A stretch of DNA of 64,000 bases from Streptosporangium amethystogenes (GCF_000721075.1 NZ_JOEQ01000010.1:1-64000), one strand, 5' to 3'. Shown: positions 1 through 8,595, numbered from the stretch's first letter. Notes: generated by a model not told the origin, from the letters alone. Numbers and translations: made by a program.

Positions 1-2
1 AA

Positions 3-215
3 GCCTGGCAGTGCACCGACCCCAACGAATGCCACATCGTCTACGCGAACAGCGCCACCGCCCTGTGGGACCTCATGCAACAGACAGAACTCGACCTCCA
101 GCGAGCCACACCACCCGGCACGGCCAGCCGCTCGGACCCGGAACCCGTACCCCTGGCCCTACCTCCAGGACACACCGAACCGAGCCCCTCGCCTCCAGAG
201 GGGAGCCAACCGTGA
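3..215 (+). CDS. 3' end of a hypothetical protein (repeat copy A1, truncated by window edge)
   Basis: An open frame enters from the left edge and stops at TGA 213-215, giving the last 70 residues of a protein of unknown function. It includes the stretch CHIVYANSATALWDLMQQ. The stop overlaps the GTG start of the next gene (GTGA), so the two are translationally coupled. A second, decayed copy of this two-gene unit lies at 7303-7702, and the shared CHIV.A.SATALWDLMQQ.ELD segment shows that this frame was under coding selection. I do not recognise the family. The proline-rich tail after about residue 35 looks disordered. Confidence 0.55.
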   Translation, partial: AWQCTDPNECHIVYANSATALWDLMQQTELDLQRATPPGTASRSDPEPVPLALPPGHTEPSPSPPEGSQP

Positions 216-529
216 TCCCTCCGGCGGGCGAGCGGCCGCACGCCACCGGATGGCACCCCGGTGCCGTCGCCGCCCTCAAGCACCTGCGCACCGAACTGCA
301 CACCCACCGCATCTACCCGGCCATCTCCTACGACCACGGCCGGCCCCGCCTCGCGATCAACACCGACCTGACCGTATGGGCCGACACCGCAGGCACGGTC
401 TTCTGCTGGGGACCCCGCCTCCTCGAAGAACCCGCAGAGCAGGCGCCGGCAGACGACCTACCGCAGGTCGCGCACCGCATCGCCGGACGACTCGGGGAGC
501 ACTACGCCGAACCGACGGACCCACCCTGA
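212..529 (+). CDS. Small hypothetical protein, 105 aa
   Basis: The GTG start at 212 follows a GAGGGGAG ribosome-binding site and overlaps the previous stop by four bases. The 105-aa product has a conserved-looking core with WHPGAVAALKHLRTEL, YDHGRPRLAI and VWADTAGTVFCWG, and a hydrophilic C-terminus ending in a helix (AHRIAGRLGEHY). No catalytic motif, signal peptide or membrane segment is visible. Upstream in-frame codons exist from position 11, but coupling and homology with copy A2 at 7574 both support the GTG at 212. It resembles small helix-plus-sheet proteins that accompany regulators in actinomycete genomes. Its function is unknown. Confidence 0.6.
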   Translation: MIPPAGERPHATGWHPGAVAALKHLRTELHTHRIYPAISYDHGRPRLAINTDLTVWADTAGTVFCWGPRLLEEPAEQAPADDLPQVAHRIAGRLGEHYAEPTDPP

Positions 530-532
530 GCC

Positions 533-572
533 GCGCGGCGGCACGGCGATCCCACCTCCCGTGCCGCCGCGC
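533..572. terminator. Strong hairpin, 14-bp stem (copy 1 of a 39-nt repeat)
   Basis: GCGCGGCGGCACGG (533-546) pairs perfectly with CCGTGCCGCCGCGC (559-572) around a 12-nt loop, directly after the gene ending at 529. It lacks a U-tract, as is common for actinomycete terminators. The 39 nt at 537-575 recur unchanged at 4050-4088, again just past the end of a gene. Confidence 0.6.
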
Positions 573-602
573 CCCCAACTCCCTGCTGGGCCTGCATACC
601 TG

Positions 603-680
603 ATGGCCCAGATACCGGTGTTCCTGATCGCGCCGGCCGCGCCGGGCAACGGTAACCCCCTGGCGTGCGCCGTACTTTAA
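603..680 (+). pseudogene. Fossil of the C-terminus of a PhyH dioxygenase gene
   Basis: Twenty-six in-frame codons read MAQIPVFLIAPAAPGNGN and on to a TAA stop. They match the last codons of the intact PhyH-family gene at 8657-9382 (MAQSPVFLTSPVAPGTGN, ending AVLY). Nothing upstream of 600 resembles the rest of that gene, so only the 3' tail of a paralogue remains. Its reading frame is intact but it has no ribosome-binding site or upstream body. Confidence 0.75.
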
Positions 681-872
681 TAAGCGCCTGCACCTCAAAG
701 GGAGATGGCTTCCGTCCGTCTGAGCCTGGGTGGCGGACGCCTACCCGCGATGGTTCGCTCGGGGCAGCGCCAACAGCACGAACTCGGGCTCAATGAGCAC
801 TCCTCGACCAACCAGGCGTGCTGCGCGGCCGATCCGGTGCCCTACCAGCTGATCCACGACGTCGCGCACGGA

Positions 873-1754
873 TCAGCCGGTGCGGTACTCCACCCATGCC
901 CGGCAAGCCGTGGCGGTCCTCGCACGCTTCGCCCGCAGATGAGCCGGACCGACCTCGGCCAGGCGGGCGGCGAACAGAGCACGAGTCGCAGCCAGTGCGG
1001 TCACCGCGTCCACCGGAGACGAACCCCACGCGGGCCCCCAGGCAGCGACCCGCTCAGCCCCGGCAGGCGTGTGCCCGGCATCGATCAGCCGTGGAACGAG
1101 CAAGGCGACGTCCACCCACGCGGCACCCTGACAGGCCATGGACCAGTCGACGACCAGACACCGATCATCGTCGACCAGGAGATTGCCCGCGTGTAAGTCC
1201 GCGTGCAGCAACGTGCTCCCTGTCAGGTCGTCCAGGTCCAGGGTTTTGACGAGCGGCCCGTAGTGAGCGACCTCGGGCCACGGGTCGGCCAGGACGTCTT
1301 CGGCCGCGCGTAGCAGCGCGAAGACCTTGACCGTCACTGACGGCGCCCCAGGCCAGGGGCAAGGTATGCCGATACTGTGCACCGCGTCCATCACGAGGGG
1401 AAGGGATGGCGAGCCGGGAGCCAGGTTCGCCTCTCGGCCGGGCGCGTGCTCGAAGACGAGTAGGTGCCAATCAGCGACATCATCGGCCCACACCATTCGG
1501 GGTGCTGAGATACCCGTGGGGAGCGCCTGGTTGGCGGCGCGCTCCCGTACGTAGTGAGGAGCGACGGGTGCGGCGGAGGGGGCAGCCTTCACGAAGAAAA
1601 CGGCCCCCTCGGCGGTGGTGACGTGTGCGGCGATTCCAGAGGTCAGACCGGCCTCGGCCGAGCGGATGTGAACGACCGGGCCGATCTGCTCCTCGATCGC
1701 CGCACGAGCGGGATCGGGCAGGTCAGCCCACTGTCTTCTGCTTTGGACTGTCAC
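873..1754 (-). CDS. Aminoglycoside phosphotransferase-family kinase, 293 aa
   Basis: This is an APH/choline-kinase-fold phosphotransferase. The catalytic loop is LLHADLHAGNLL (H-x-D-x4-N), followed by the metal-binding VVDWSMA. The N-terminal lobe keeps FVKAAP, whose lysine would bind ATP. Length is typical of the family. The GTG at 1754 was chosen because MTVQSRRQWADLP matches the usual N-terminus; it overlaps the preceding gene by 32 nt, so the pair forms an operon. Substrate cannot be told: actinomycete members phosphorylate small molecules, and only a few confer drug resistance. It sits beside a glycine-rich-domain protein and an XRE regulator, a recurring actinomycete arrangement. Confidence 0.75.
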   Translation of the reverse strand: MTVQSRRQWADLPDPARAAIEEQIGPVVHIRSAEAGLTSGIAAHVTTAEGAVFFVKAAPSAAPVAPHYVRERAANQALPTGISAPRMVWADDVADWHLLVFEHAPGREANLAPGSPSLPLVMDAVHSIGIPCPWPGAPSVTVKVFALLRAAEDVLADPWPEVAHYGPLVKTLDLDDLTGSTLLHADLHAGNLLVDDDRCLVVDWSMACQGAAWVDVALLVPRLIDAGHTPAGAERVAAWGPAWGSSPVDAVTALAATRALFAARLAEVGPAHLRAKRARTATACRAWVEYRTG

Positions 1755-2196
1755 TGCACCCCGCATAGCACTGGTTGCACTTGCCACTGCTGCACTCGGC
1801 GGAGGTCGGCCATACCACCGGGTCCACCCGGTAACCGGCGGCCTCCATCGCGGCCATCGTAACCGCGAGGCTGCCCCCGGCCTCGGTTTCGCTGGGGATG
1901 TCGTCGGGGGTGTGGTGGATGAACCGGCCGGCGACCCTCGTGCAGAAGTCCCGGTACTCGCGGGTGTACATCAGGAACGTGTGCCAGCCGATGTCGACCT
2001 GCTCGGACGGCCCGAGGCCGGCCCCGGGGTTGGCGGCGCAGGCGGCGAGGAACGCGAGCGCCTGCTCCAGGATGACGTCGGCCTGGTGGGCATGAGCGGG
2101 GTGATCGACGGCGATCCGCGCGGTCAGCCGGTCGAACAGGTCGGGGCTGATGAGGGTGCGGGGGGTGGTGACGGGCCGGTCGAGGATGACGGTCAT
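1723..2196 (-). CDS. Glycine-rich domain (GRDP-like) small protein, 157 aa
   Basis: The ATG at 2196 sits behind an AAAGGAGGA ribosome-binding site; the longer frame to 2268 lacks one. The signature VDIGWHTFLMYTREYRDFC and RFIHHTPDD are typical of actinomycete proteins annotated as glycine-rich domain-containing, in which conserved His and Trp residues recur. The C-terminus is cysteine-rich (CSSGKCNQCYAGCSDSP) and might bind metal. Its biochemical role is unknown. It lies divergent from the XRE/TPR regulator at 2392 and upstream of the APH kinase, which suggests local control by that regulator. Confidence 0.65.
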   Translation of the reverse strand: MTVILDRPVTTPRTLISPDLFDRLTARIAVDHPAHAHQADVILEQALAFLAACAANPGAGLGPSEQVDIGWHTFLMYTREYRDFCTRVAGRFIHHTPDDIPSETEAGGSLAVTMAAMEAAGYRVDPVVWPTSAECSSGKCNQCYAGCSDSPKQKTVG

Positions 2197-2391
2197 GGCG
2201 AATCCTCCTTTTGACGGTGCCGGTTGGCTTACGCTTCCACGGTCGCCGCCGCAGGTCGGGGCTGTCATTGCTGGGCTGCCCGCCGATTATTGAGAGTGAG
2301 GCGTCAATTACACACACATGGCCTACACGGTAAGTGCCCAGTCGGTTACGGTGCATCGACCGGCGTGCGTGACGTACGGAGGTGCACCCTC

Positions 2392-3813
2392 ATGGGGCAG
2401 ATCACCAGGTCCAGACGTGCACAGATCCAACGCGAAGCGGCCAGCATCCGCATCCGTGGGCAACGGGAGGGCTTCCCGACCGAGCGAATCGTCACCGTCC
2501 TGCGCAGCACCTGCCAGGAGTTGACCCCGCTGGAGGCATGGCGGCTGGCTCTCGGCTGGTCACGCGCCCAAGTCGTCGCCCAGGTTGCAGCCCTGTACCT
2601 CGCTGACGGACTACACCCACCAGCCCTGTCTGAGGCGATGCTGTGCCGCTTCGAACACGGCCCTGACCGGCCGGGCCAGGAGTACGCCACGATGCTCGCC
2701 CGTGCCTACGGAGCGCACCCGGATCAGCTCGGCTTGCGGCCACGGTGCGTGTGTGGGCGGGGCGAGCGGGAATACGGTCAGCCGTACGAGCCCCATCCCG
2801 AGTGGGCGCCGGTCCTGCTGCCAGGAGTAGAACTGATGAGCACAGCCAGTGGACTGCCCGCCATCCGAGAGTCACTTCGCCTTGCCCTGCTGGATGCCCC
2901 GCACGGCAACCCAGCGGTGGTGGAGCTCGCCGAGACGGCTGTCGAGTACTACGCGCTCACCTACTCCCGCCACGCCCCCATGCCCCTCTTCAACGAGGTG
3001 CATGCCGCCCGCGGCCTCCTGGGCGACGCACTGGCCACCCCTGCTGACGAGGTGACCGGGACAGAGCTACGCCGCACGGCCGGATGGCTGTCCGCGCTCC
3101 TCGGCAACCTCGCCTTTCACTTGGGCGACCACAGCGGAGCCCGCGCCCACCTGGCGGTCGCCGGGGCACTCGGCGACCGCACAGGGGATGCCCGGCTGGC
3201 GGCGTGGACGCTCGGAGCGCAAAGCATGATCGCCCGGCACCGCCAAGATCTACCCGCCGCTCTCGCCTACGCTCACGCCGGTGCCGGGCAGGCTCCGTCA
3301 GCGCTGGTGCGTGCCCAACTGCTCGGCTGGGCGGTGCTGCCCTCGCCGGCCCAGACAGGTCAGGCCGCAGACGCTGAACACGCCCTGGGGGAGGCGACCA
3401 GTATCCTCGCCGCGGACCCTGCCGGTGGGGAGCCGGGTCGGTTCGGGTTCGACGCCGCCGAACTGGACTTGCATGAGGCGGAAGCGTGGCTTGCCCTGGG
3501 GCGCACAGACCGGGCCGCCGGCCGCGCTGAGACGTCGGCCGCTGGATGTGTGCCGCACACCCCGGGCTGGGCGGCGGCGACGCTGGTCCTCACTCAAGCG
3601 GAGGCGCTGCTACATCCGGGGGACGCTGCGGCGCGGGCTCTCGACGTGCTGGAGCGGATCCCAGCGGAGCGGCTACGCTCCACTGCCCGGGAGCGGCTTC
3701 AGCGGGTCGTGGCCACGCTGGGCGACATGGACATCGCCACGGTGCGAGACCTTCATGAACGGGTGCGGATACTGCCCCCGCTGATCGACATCCACGGCCG
3801 TAGCACCGCCTGA
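2392..3813 (+). CDS. XRE/HTH regulator with TPR-like C-terminal domain, 473 aa
   Basis: The ATG at 2392 follows ACGGAGGTG. Residues about 40-110 carry a helix-turn-helix of the actinomycete XRE type (TPLEAWRLALGWSRAQVVAQV, then LSEAMLCRFEHG). Residues about 150-470 are an all-alpha tetratricopeptide-like region with repeated A/L pairs (GWLSALLGNLAFHLGDHSGARAH, ARLAAWTLGAQ). Such proteins are usually cytoplasmic transcription regulators whose TPR part senses a peptide or small molecule. It is transcribed away from the glycine-rich-domain/APH operon across a 195-bp divergent promoter gap, so that operon is its likely target. Confidence 0.75.
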   Translation: MGQITRSRRAQIQREAASIRIRGQREGFPTERIVTVLRSTCQELTPLEAWRLALGWSRAQVVAQVAALYLADGLHPPALSEAMLCRFEHGPDRPGQEYATMLARAYGAHPDQLGLRPRCVCGRGEREYGQPYEPHPEWAPVLLPGVELMSTASGLPAIRESLRLALLDAPHGNPAVVELAETAVEYYALTYSRHAPMPLFNEVHAARGLLGDALATPADEVTGTELRRTAGWLSALLGNLAFHLGDHSGARAHLAVAGALGDRTGDARLAAWTLGAQSMIARHRQDLPAALAYAHAGAGQAPSALVRAQLLGWAVLPSPAQTGQAADAEHALGEATSILAADPAGGEPGRFGFDAAELDLHEAEAWLALGRTDRAAGRAETSAAGCVPHTPGWAAATLVLTQAEALLHPGDAAARALDVLERIPAERLRSTARERLQRVVATLGDMDIATVRDLHERVRILPPLIDIHGRSTA

Positions 3814-3921
3814 AGGCGAGATGCGCCCGCCGTCCAGCGAGAGTCGGAGACCTCCGCGACGCGGACTCGACATCTCAACTGGTCGGGGGCTTCGGTGCGG
3901 CAGGGAGTGGCCGACGATTCT

Positions 3922-3943
3922 CACCGACCCCGGAGGGTCGGTG
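3922..3943. terminator. Hairpin downstream of the XRE/TPR gene
   Basis: CACCGACC (3922-3929) pairs with GGTCGGTG (3936-3943) across a 6-nt loop, about 110 bp after the regulator gene. The rest of the 3814-4171 gap holds only the repeat hairpin at 4050-4088 and no convincing gene. Confidence 0.45.
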
Positions 3944-4049
3944 CCGGCCCCTAGCGGCCTAAACCGATGGAGAGTCTTTTGAAAACGCACTGTGATCATC
4001 CGGGGAACCTGTGCATGCACTGCCATCATGGCTGACCGAGCCGCTGTGG

Positions 4050-4088
4050 GGCGGCACGGCGATCCCACCTCCCGTGCCGCCGCGCCCC
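4050..4088. repeat. Copy 2 of the 39-nt hairpin repeat
   Basis: This is identical over 39 nt to 537-575. GGCGGCACGG pairs with CCGTGCCGCC around a 12-nt loop. It lies 84 bp past the 3' end of the epoxide hydrolase gene (minus strand), so it may act as a terminator. Full conservation of the loop as well as the stem suggests a mobile or recombined repeat and not just a terminator. Confidence 0.6.
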
Positions 4089-4171
4089 AACCCCCCGCGG
4101 GCGGTGGTGCACAACCAGGGACCGGCCGGACCTCGCCCCGGAAAGACGTGTCGCGTCACCGCCGGGGAAGG

Positions 4172-5305
4172 TCAGCGGACCTTGCCGAAGAACTCGCGGA
4201 TGTCGGCGGCGACGTGATCGGGCTGCTCCATGGCGACGAAGTGGTGGCCGCCTGGATTGTCTTCCGGCCAGTGAAGGATGACGGTGTGTCGTTCGGCGAG
4301 CCGGCGGATTCCGGGCGGTCCGCTGTACACGCCGGTCGGCGCCGTCGTCTGCCCCTCCGGCCAGCCGAAGCCCGTGCTGTCGTAATAGGGCCAGGAGGAG
4401 GTTCCCAGCGTTCCGGTGAGCCAGTAGAGGCTCACGTTGGTGAGGATCAGGTCGCGATCGATCACCTGCTCCGGCGGTTTCGCGGCGGTGGTGAACTCCT
4501 TGAACTTCTGCGTCATCCAGGCCAGCGCGGCGACCGGAGAGTCGTGCCATCCGTAGGCGAAGGTCTGGGGCGCCGCGCGCAGCAGCCCGTGATGGTCCAC
4601 ACCGTTCATCCAGTCCTGTTGCTGAAGCTGCTCATAGGCCGCCCGCTCGTCGGCGGTCATCTCGGGAACGTCGTCTTCGGTGGGGAAGCCGAGCCCGCCG
4701 ATGACATAGACGCCGATCACGTGCTCCGGGGCGACCTTGGCGACTTCCGGGGCGACGTACGCGCCGAAGTCCCCACCCTGGGTGCCGTAGCGGTCGTATC
4801 CGAGGCGGCGCATCAGCTCCGCCCAGATCCGCGCCACGCGCGTGGCGTTCCAGCCGGTCTCGCGCGGCGGCTCGGAGAACCCGAAACCGGGTAGCGACGG
4901 CACGACGACGTGGAACGCCTGGGACGGGTCACCGCCGTGCGCGCGGGGATCGGTGAGGGGGCCGATGAGGTCGGTGAACTCCACGAACGAGTTCGGCCAG
5001 CCGTGGGTGAGGATGAGCGGCAGGGCGTCGGGCTCGGCGGAACGCACGTGCAGGAAGTGGATGTCCTGGCCGTCGACCTCGGTCATGAACTGCGGAAATT
5101 CGTTCAGTCGTGCCTCGTGCAGGCGCCAGTCGTACTCGCCGCGCCAGTATTCGGCCAGGTCCTTGAGGTAGCCGGTGGGGACGCCCCGGCTCCACTCCTC
5201 GCCAGGAAGTTCCCGGGGCCACCGGGTGCGGGCCAGCCGGTCGCGCAGCTCGTCCAGATCTGCCTGGGGGATCTCGATGCGGAAGGGGCGGACCTCGGTG
5301 CTCAT
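4172..5305 (-). CDS. Epoxide hydrolase (EHN domain + alpha/beta hydrolase), 377 aa
   Basis: Residues about 1-100 are the epoxide-hydrolase N-terminal domain ([36 protein letters not shown]). The alpha/beta-hydrolase core follows with the oxyanion-loop HGWPNS, the nucleophile elbow [11 protein letters not shown] (Asp nucleophile expected in GGDFG) and a C-terminal [12 protein letters not shown] carrying the catalytic His. It should open epoxides to diols in the cytoplasm; the substrate is unknown. The ATG at 5305 has a GAGGAG ribosome-binding site. It is divergent from the WYL regulator at 5443, the likely controller. A hairpin repeat follows the stop. Confidence 0.85.
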   Translation of the reverse strand: MSTEVRPFRIEIPQADLDELRDRLARTRWPRELPGEEWSRGVPTGYLKDLAEYWRGEYDWRLHEARLNEFPQFMTEVDGQDIHFLHVRSAEPDALPLILTHGWPNSFVEFTDLIGPLTDPRAHGGDPSQAFHVVVPSLPGFGFSEPPRETGWNATRVARIWAELMRRLGYDRYGTQGGDFGAYVAPEVAKVAPEHVIGVYVIGGLGFPTEDDVPEMTADERAAYEQLQQQDWMNGVDHHGLLRAAPQTFAYGWHDSPVAALAWMTQKFKEFTTAAKPPEQVIDRDLILTNVSLYWLTGTLGTSSWPYYDSTGFGWPEGQTTAPTGVYSGPPGIRRLAERHTVILHWPEDNPGGHHFVAMEQPDHVAADIREFFGKVR

Positions 5306-5389
5306 GACTCTCCTCAGTGGGTACGCGATGCCCCGCCACGTCGTCCCCGGGCAGGCCCGGGTGGTACGTCGCGGTGACATGATCGAGAG

Positions 5390-5417
5390 TAGGAACCATC
5401 TAGGTCATTTCTTGTCC
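5390..5417. promoter_or_regulatory. Candidate operator between epoxide hydrolase and WYL regulator
   Basis: The 137-bp divergent gap contains an imperfect inverted repeat with half-sites AGGAAC and TTGTCCT separated by 15 nt. The region is more AT-rich than its surroundings. This is inference only: WYL/YafY-type regulators commonly act on the adjacent divergent gene. Confidence 0.3.
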
Positions 5418-5442
5418 TATATGGCCGGGCATGATGGATCCC

Positions 5443-6465
5443 ATGAGCGACACCCCCGCACGACTGCTCAAACTGCTGTCCCTGCTGCAGACCCCGCGCG
5501 AATGGCCTGGCAGCGAGCTGGCAGAGCGCCTGGGAGTCAGCCCCCGGACGATCCGCCGGGATGTCGACCGCCTGCGCGAGCTGGGTTATCCGGTGCGGGC
5601 GGCGATGGGAGCGGTGGGCGGCTACCGGCTCGCCGCCGGTAAGGCCATGCCTCCGTTGCTGCTGGACGATGAGGAGGCGGTGGCCATCGCGGTCGGCCTG
5701 CGCATGGCGGCCGGGACTCCGGTGGACGGCATGGAGGAGGCGTCCGTGCGGGCCCTGGCCAAGCTGGAGCAGGTGCTGCCGTCCCGGCTGCGGCACCGGG
5801 TCGCCACGCTGGCCGCGGCCCTGGTCTCGATGCTGGCCGGGAACGGACCAAGTGTCGATCCGCAGAATCTGACGGTGCTCGCCGGCGCGGTCGCCAGCCG
5901 CGAACGCCTGCGGTTCGCCTATCAGGCGGGGGACGGGAGCGAGACCAGACGCCTGGTCGAGCCGTACCGTCTGGTGGCGGCCGGGCGCCGCTGGTACCTG
6001 CTGGCCTACGACAACGATCGCGATGATTGGCGGACCTTCCGCGTCGACCGGATCGGTGATCCGTGGCCGACCGGCGTGCGGGTCCCGCCCCGCGAGCCGC
6101 CCGAGCAGGACGAGGCCGCCTTCGTCGTCGACAAGCTGTACTCGTCGGCACCCACCTACGAGATGCTGGCGACCCTGCGCCTTCCGGCCGACCAGGTGGT
6201 GCGACGGCTCGGCACCGCCCCGGGCGACGTCCAGCCGATCGACGAGTGCAGCTGCCGTCTGCACGGGCGCGCCGACACCCTGGAGTGGCTGGCCTCCCGG
6301 CTGCTCCTGCTCGGCTGCGAGTTCCAGGTGCACGAGCCGCCCGAACTGCCGGCGTACCTGCGTGCGGCGGGCGCCCGCGCCGTCCGCGCCGCCGGGGGTC
6401 CCGACGGGGCCGACCGGGATGTCGGCACCGATTCAGGCGGAGGCATCGGCGTGCCACCGACCTGA
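5443..6465 (+). CDS. WYL-domain (YafY-type) transcriptional regulator, 340 aa
   Basis: Residues about 1-60 form a DeoR-like HTH_11 (LLKLLSLLQTPREWPGSELA, RLGVSPRTIRRDVDRLRELG), followed by VGGYRLAAG. The middle and C-terminal parts are the WYL ligand-binding domain (RLRFAYQAGDG, RRWYLLAYDNDRDDWRTFRV) and a WCX-like C-terminus. Such proteins are single-component sensors of nucleotides or small molecules. No strong ribosome-binding site is visible; ATG 5443 is preferred over 5431 because MSDTPARLLKLL begins the HTH. Divergence from the epoxide hydrolase suggests that gene is its target. Confidence 0.85.
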   Translation: MSDTPARLLKLLSLLQTPREWPGSELAERLGVSPRTIRRDVDRLRELGYPVRAAMGAVGGYRLAAGKAMPPLLLDDEEAVAIAVGLRMAAGTPVDGMEEASVRALAKLEQVLPSRLRHRVATLAAALVSMLAGNGPSVDPQNLTVLAGAVASRERLRFAYQAGDGSETRRLVEPYRLVAAGRRWYLLAYDNDRDDWRTFRVDRIGDPWPTGVRVPPREPPEQDEAAFVVDKLYSSAPTYEMLATLRLPADQVVRRLGTAPGDVQPIDECSCRLHGRADTLEWLASRLLLLGCEFQVHEPPELPAYLRAAGARAVRAAGGPDGADRDVGTDSGGGIGVPPT

Positions 6466-6500
6466 CGGCCGACGATTCCCCGGCTTCTGCATGCGTCGGC

Positions 6501-6911
6501 TCACCGGGGCCGGGTGACCGGGACCACGGCGAGCAGGTGGTCCAGGCCTTTGAAGTCCTTCGGGTTGCAGGTGTAGAGGGGTAGCCGGTTCGCGATCGCC
6601 ACGCAGGCGATCATCAGGTCCGCTGTCCGGGGGCGGGGTTTGCGGCCGGAGGCGATGACGGCGGTCCACAGCTGGCCGTACTCGCGGGCGGCGTTGTCAT
6701 CGAAGGGCAGCGGGTCGAACTCGGCCTCGGCGGTTTGCAGGATCCTCATCCGCTGGGCGAGTTCCTGCGCTCCGCCGGCCGTTAGTACGCCGACCGACAG
6801 CTCCGCGGTGGTGATGGCACTGATCATCATCTCGTCCGGCAGTTCGTCGGGGTCGATTCCAGCACGCAGGATGAGAATGTTGGTGTCAAGCAGGCCTTGA
6901 GTGGGAGTCAT
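6501..6911 (-). CDS. vapC: PIN-domain toxin (VapC-like), 136 aa
   Basis: This is a PIN-domain endoribonuclease. The acidic active-site residues are D9 (LLDTN), E37 (TTAEL), D98 (RTADLMIA) and D119 (NPKDF). The length fits VapC toxins. The ATG at 6909-6911 overlaps the stop of the antitoxin gene (ATGA), the usual antitoxin-first arrangement. Family knowledge says VapC cleaves tRNA or rRNA when released from its antitoxin. The pairing here is with a Phd/YefM-like antitoxin. Confidence 0.85.
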   Translation of the reverse strand: MTPTQGLLDTNILILRAGIDPDELPDEMMISAITTAELSVGVLTAGGAQELAQRMRILQTAEAEFDPLPFDDNAAREYGQLWTAVIASGRKPRPRTADLMIACVAIANRLPLYTCNPKDFKGLDHLLAVVPVTRPR

Positions 6912-7228
6912 TCCCCGTCCTCCGCGAACTCGCCTCTACTGTAGGCGCGGTCGTAGGGGTCGTAGAGGCCGTCGTTGACGTGCTGGTCCATGTCCTGGCG
7001 GTACTTCCGGTCGTCCAGGAGCGGCATGGCGCGGGACACGGCGGCGAACTCGGCCCGCGAGACGGCCCGGCGCCGACGACGGATGGGAACCAGATCACCG
7101 ATGTGATGGCCGTTGCGTGTGACGGCGTACCGCTCTCCGCGTTCCAGTCCATCCATGATCTCCGCTGACCGGTTACGCAGATCGCGCTGGGAGATCTGGT
7201 GGGAGTGGTCGGGCTCAGGAATGCTCAC
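6908..7228 (-). CDS. Phd/YefM-family antitoxin, 106 aa
   Basis: The N-terminal DNA-binding fold is typical of prevent-host-death antitoxins (HSHQISQRDLRNRSAEIMDGLERG, split here: HSHQISQRDLRN then RSAEIMDGLERG, then YAVTRNGHHIGDLVP). The C-terminal half, rich in D, Y and E, would wrap the toxin. It overlaps the VapC-like gene by four bases and should repress its own promoter as a complex. Part of a second copy of this gene survives as a fossil at 9611-9693. Confidence 0.85.
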   Translation of the reverse strand: MSIPEPDHSHQISQRDLRNRSAEIMDGLERGERYAVTRNGHHIGDLVPIRRRRRAVSRAEFAAVSRAMPLLDDRKYRQDMDQHVNDGLYDPYDRAYSRGEFAEDGE

Positions 7229-7302
7229 CCATCAACTCTAACTCCGTGTGCCACCTAGTGCCACCAGGTAGCACCTGAATGCTCCCTGCGATCCGCCGCT
7301 AA

Positions 7303-7590
7303 GCTCCGAGCCGACACTGCTCGCGGCTGTTCGAAGCCTGGCACTCCGCCCCCGACCAGTGCCACATCGTCCACGCGCACAGCGCCACCGCCCTGTGGGA
7401 CCTCATGCAACAGGCAGAACTCGATTTCCGTCGGATCACATCATCCGCACCCAGCACGGCCAGCCATCCGGACCCACCACTCCCGGCCCTTGGGCCCGTA
7501 CCCCTCGCCCTACCCTCAGAATGCGCCGAACGGCCCCGGGGCCACACCCCTCACCGTCGGAGGGGAGCCGGCCGTGATCCCTCACCCTGA
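7303..7590 (+). pseudogene. Decayed copy A2 of the first hypothetical gene
   Basis: From 7330 the frame reads FEAWHSAPDQCHIVHAHSAT and ALWDLMQQAELD, matching copy A1 at 3-215. It opens after a TAA at 7300-7302 with no ATG or GTG before the homology, and the tail after about residue 40 has diverged. The gene has lost its 5' end. Confidence 0.6.
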
Positions 7591-7702
7591 CACCCCAGCG
7601 GGCAAGCGACCGAACGCCACCAGATGGCACCCAGGCGCCATCGCCGCCCTTTTCTGGCCCGTGTACAACCTCTTCGATCATGGCGCCGGGTCACGCCCGT
7701 AG
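7574..7702 (+). pseudogene. Truncated copy A2 of the 105-aa protein gene
   Basis: The GTG at 7574 begins MIPHPDTPAGKRPNATRWHP, which matches the start of the gene at 212. Homology ends abruptly after GAIAAL near 7650, where the copy switches to unrelated sequence and stops at 7702. About 60 residues are missing, so this is a broken paralogue. Confidence 0.65.
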
Positions 7703-7731
7703 GGTGACCCTGCACAGGAAGGCGATTCACC

Positions 7732-8514
7732 ATGGCTGCTCGACCGTCGGTCGACGAGACGGACCGGCCGATCGGACCGTTCGTGATGCTCGTCTTCGTC
7801 TTCGGCGCGGTGTTCTACGTCCTGGGCCCACTGCTGGACGATCCGTCGCGCACGGTACTGGCCGAGCTGCCGGTCTCGGCGTTGATGTTCGTCTGCCCAA
7901 TGATCGCCACAGCCGTTCTGGTGCGCGGTCGCGAAGGTGTTCGCGCGTGGCTGCGGGGAGTGTGGCCTCGTCCGCGTCTTTCCGATGCGCCGTGGTACGC
8001 GGTGTCGGTCGTGCTCATGCCGCTCATCGTCGCCGCTGCCGCAGTCGCGGCCGGGGCAGGGGCCGGGCCGCCGGGCGCGGTGGTCACCTGGGACGCCGTT
8101 TTCGGTTTGGCCGTGCTCTATCTGATCAGCGCCGTGGCCGAGGAACTGGGCTGGAGCGCCTATGCCACCGGCCCGCTGCTGCGTCGGCTGGGCGCGCTAC
8201 GGGCCGGCGCGGTGATCGGTGTGATCTGGGCGCTTTGGCATGTCGTCCCGTACGTCCAGCAGGGGCACGGGCTTGACTGGATCGTCGGTCAGTGCGTGTT
8301 CACGGTCGGATTCCGCATCGTCTTGGTCCACCTCTACGCGGCCGGAACCGGGGTGACGGGCCCGACGCTCGCCCACGCCGCCTACAACGTTTCGTGGTCC
8401 CTGAGTCCCGTCTACGACCCGGCTATCGCCGCGGTGTGCGTGTTCATCGCCGCGGTCGTGGTCGGGGCAGCACGGTCGATCACTGCGCCGACCGACTCTT
8501 CATGTGGCCGGTAA
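7732..8514 (+). CDS. CPBP-family intramembrane metalloprotease, 260 aa
   Basis: This is a multi-pass membrane protein with about six to eight hydrophobic segments. The CAAX-protease/bacteriocin-processing (CPBP) motifs are present: EELGWSAY (variant of EExxxR), WALWHVVPY and HAAYNVSW, which supply the Glu and His metal ligands. The ATG at 7732 follows AGGAAGG. Bacterial CPBP proteins may process prenylated or small secreted peptides or serve self-immunity. No bacteriocin precursor is visible nearby. It stands alone between the decayed A2 repeat and the PhyH gene. Confidence 0.85.
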   Translation: MAARPSVDETDRPIGPFVMLVFVFGAVFYVLGPLLDDPSRTVLAELPVSALMFVCPMIATAVLVRGREGVRAWLRGVWPRPRLSDAPWYAVSVVLMPLIVAAAAVAAGAGAGPPGAVVTWDAVFGLAVLYLISAVAEELGWSAYATGPLLRRLGALRAGAVIGVIWALWHVVPYVQQGHGLDWIVGQCVFTVGFRIVLVHLYAAGTGVTGPTLAHAAYNVSWSLSPVYDPAIAAVCVFIAAVVVGAARSITAPTDSSCGR

Positions 8515-8595
8515 CACCAATACGCATCATCGGCGTCTCCGCGTTGCGGTCAATTGAACCGAGAGGGCGTTTTGATAGTTTATGAGTGATTGATT

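Noticed and set aside
741..869. 42-codon frame just after the APH stop (GTG 869), same frame as the kinase
   Set aside because: It may be a small ORF or a read-through tail, but no homology or ribosome-binding site supports it.
7303..7702. Intact second copy of the opening two-gene unit
   Set aside because: The first gene has no start codon before the homology and the second is cut after about 25 residues, so both are called pseudogenes.
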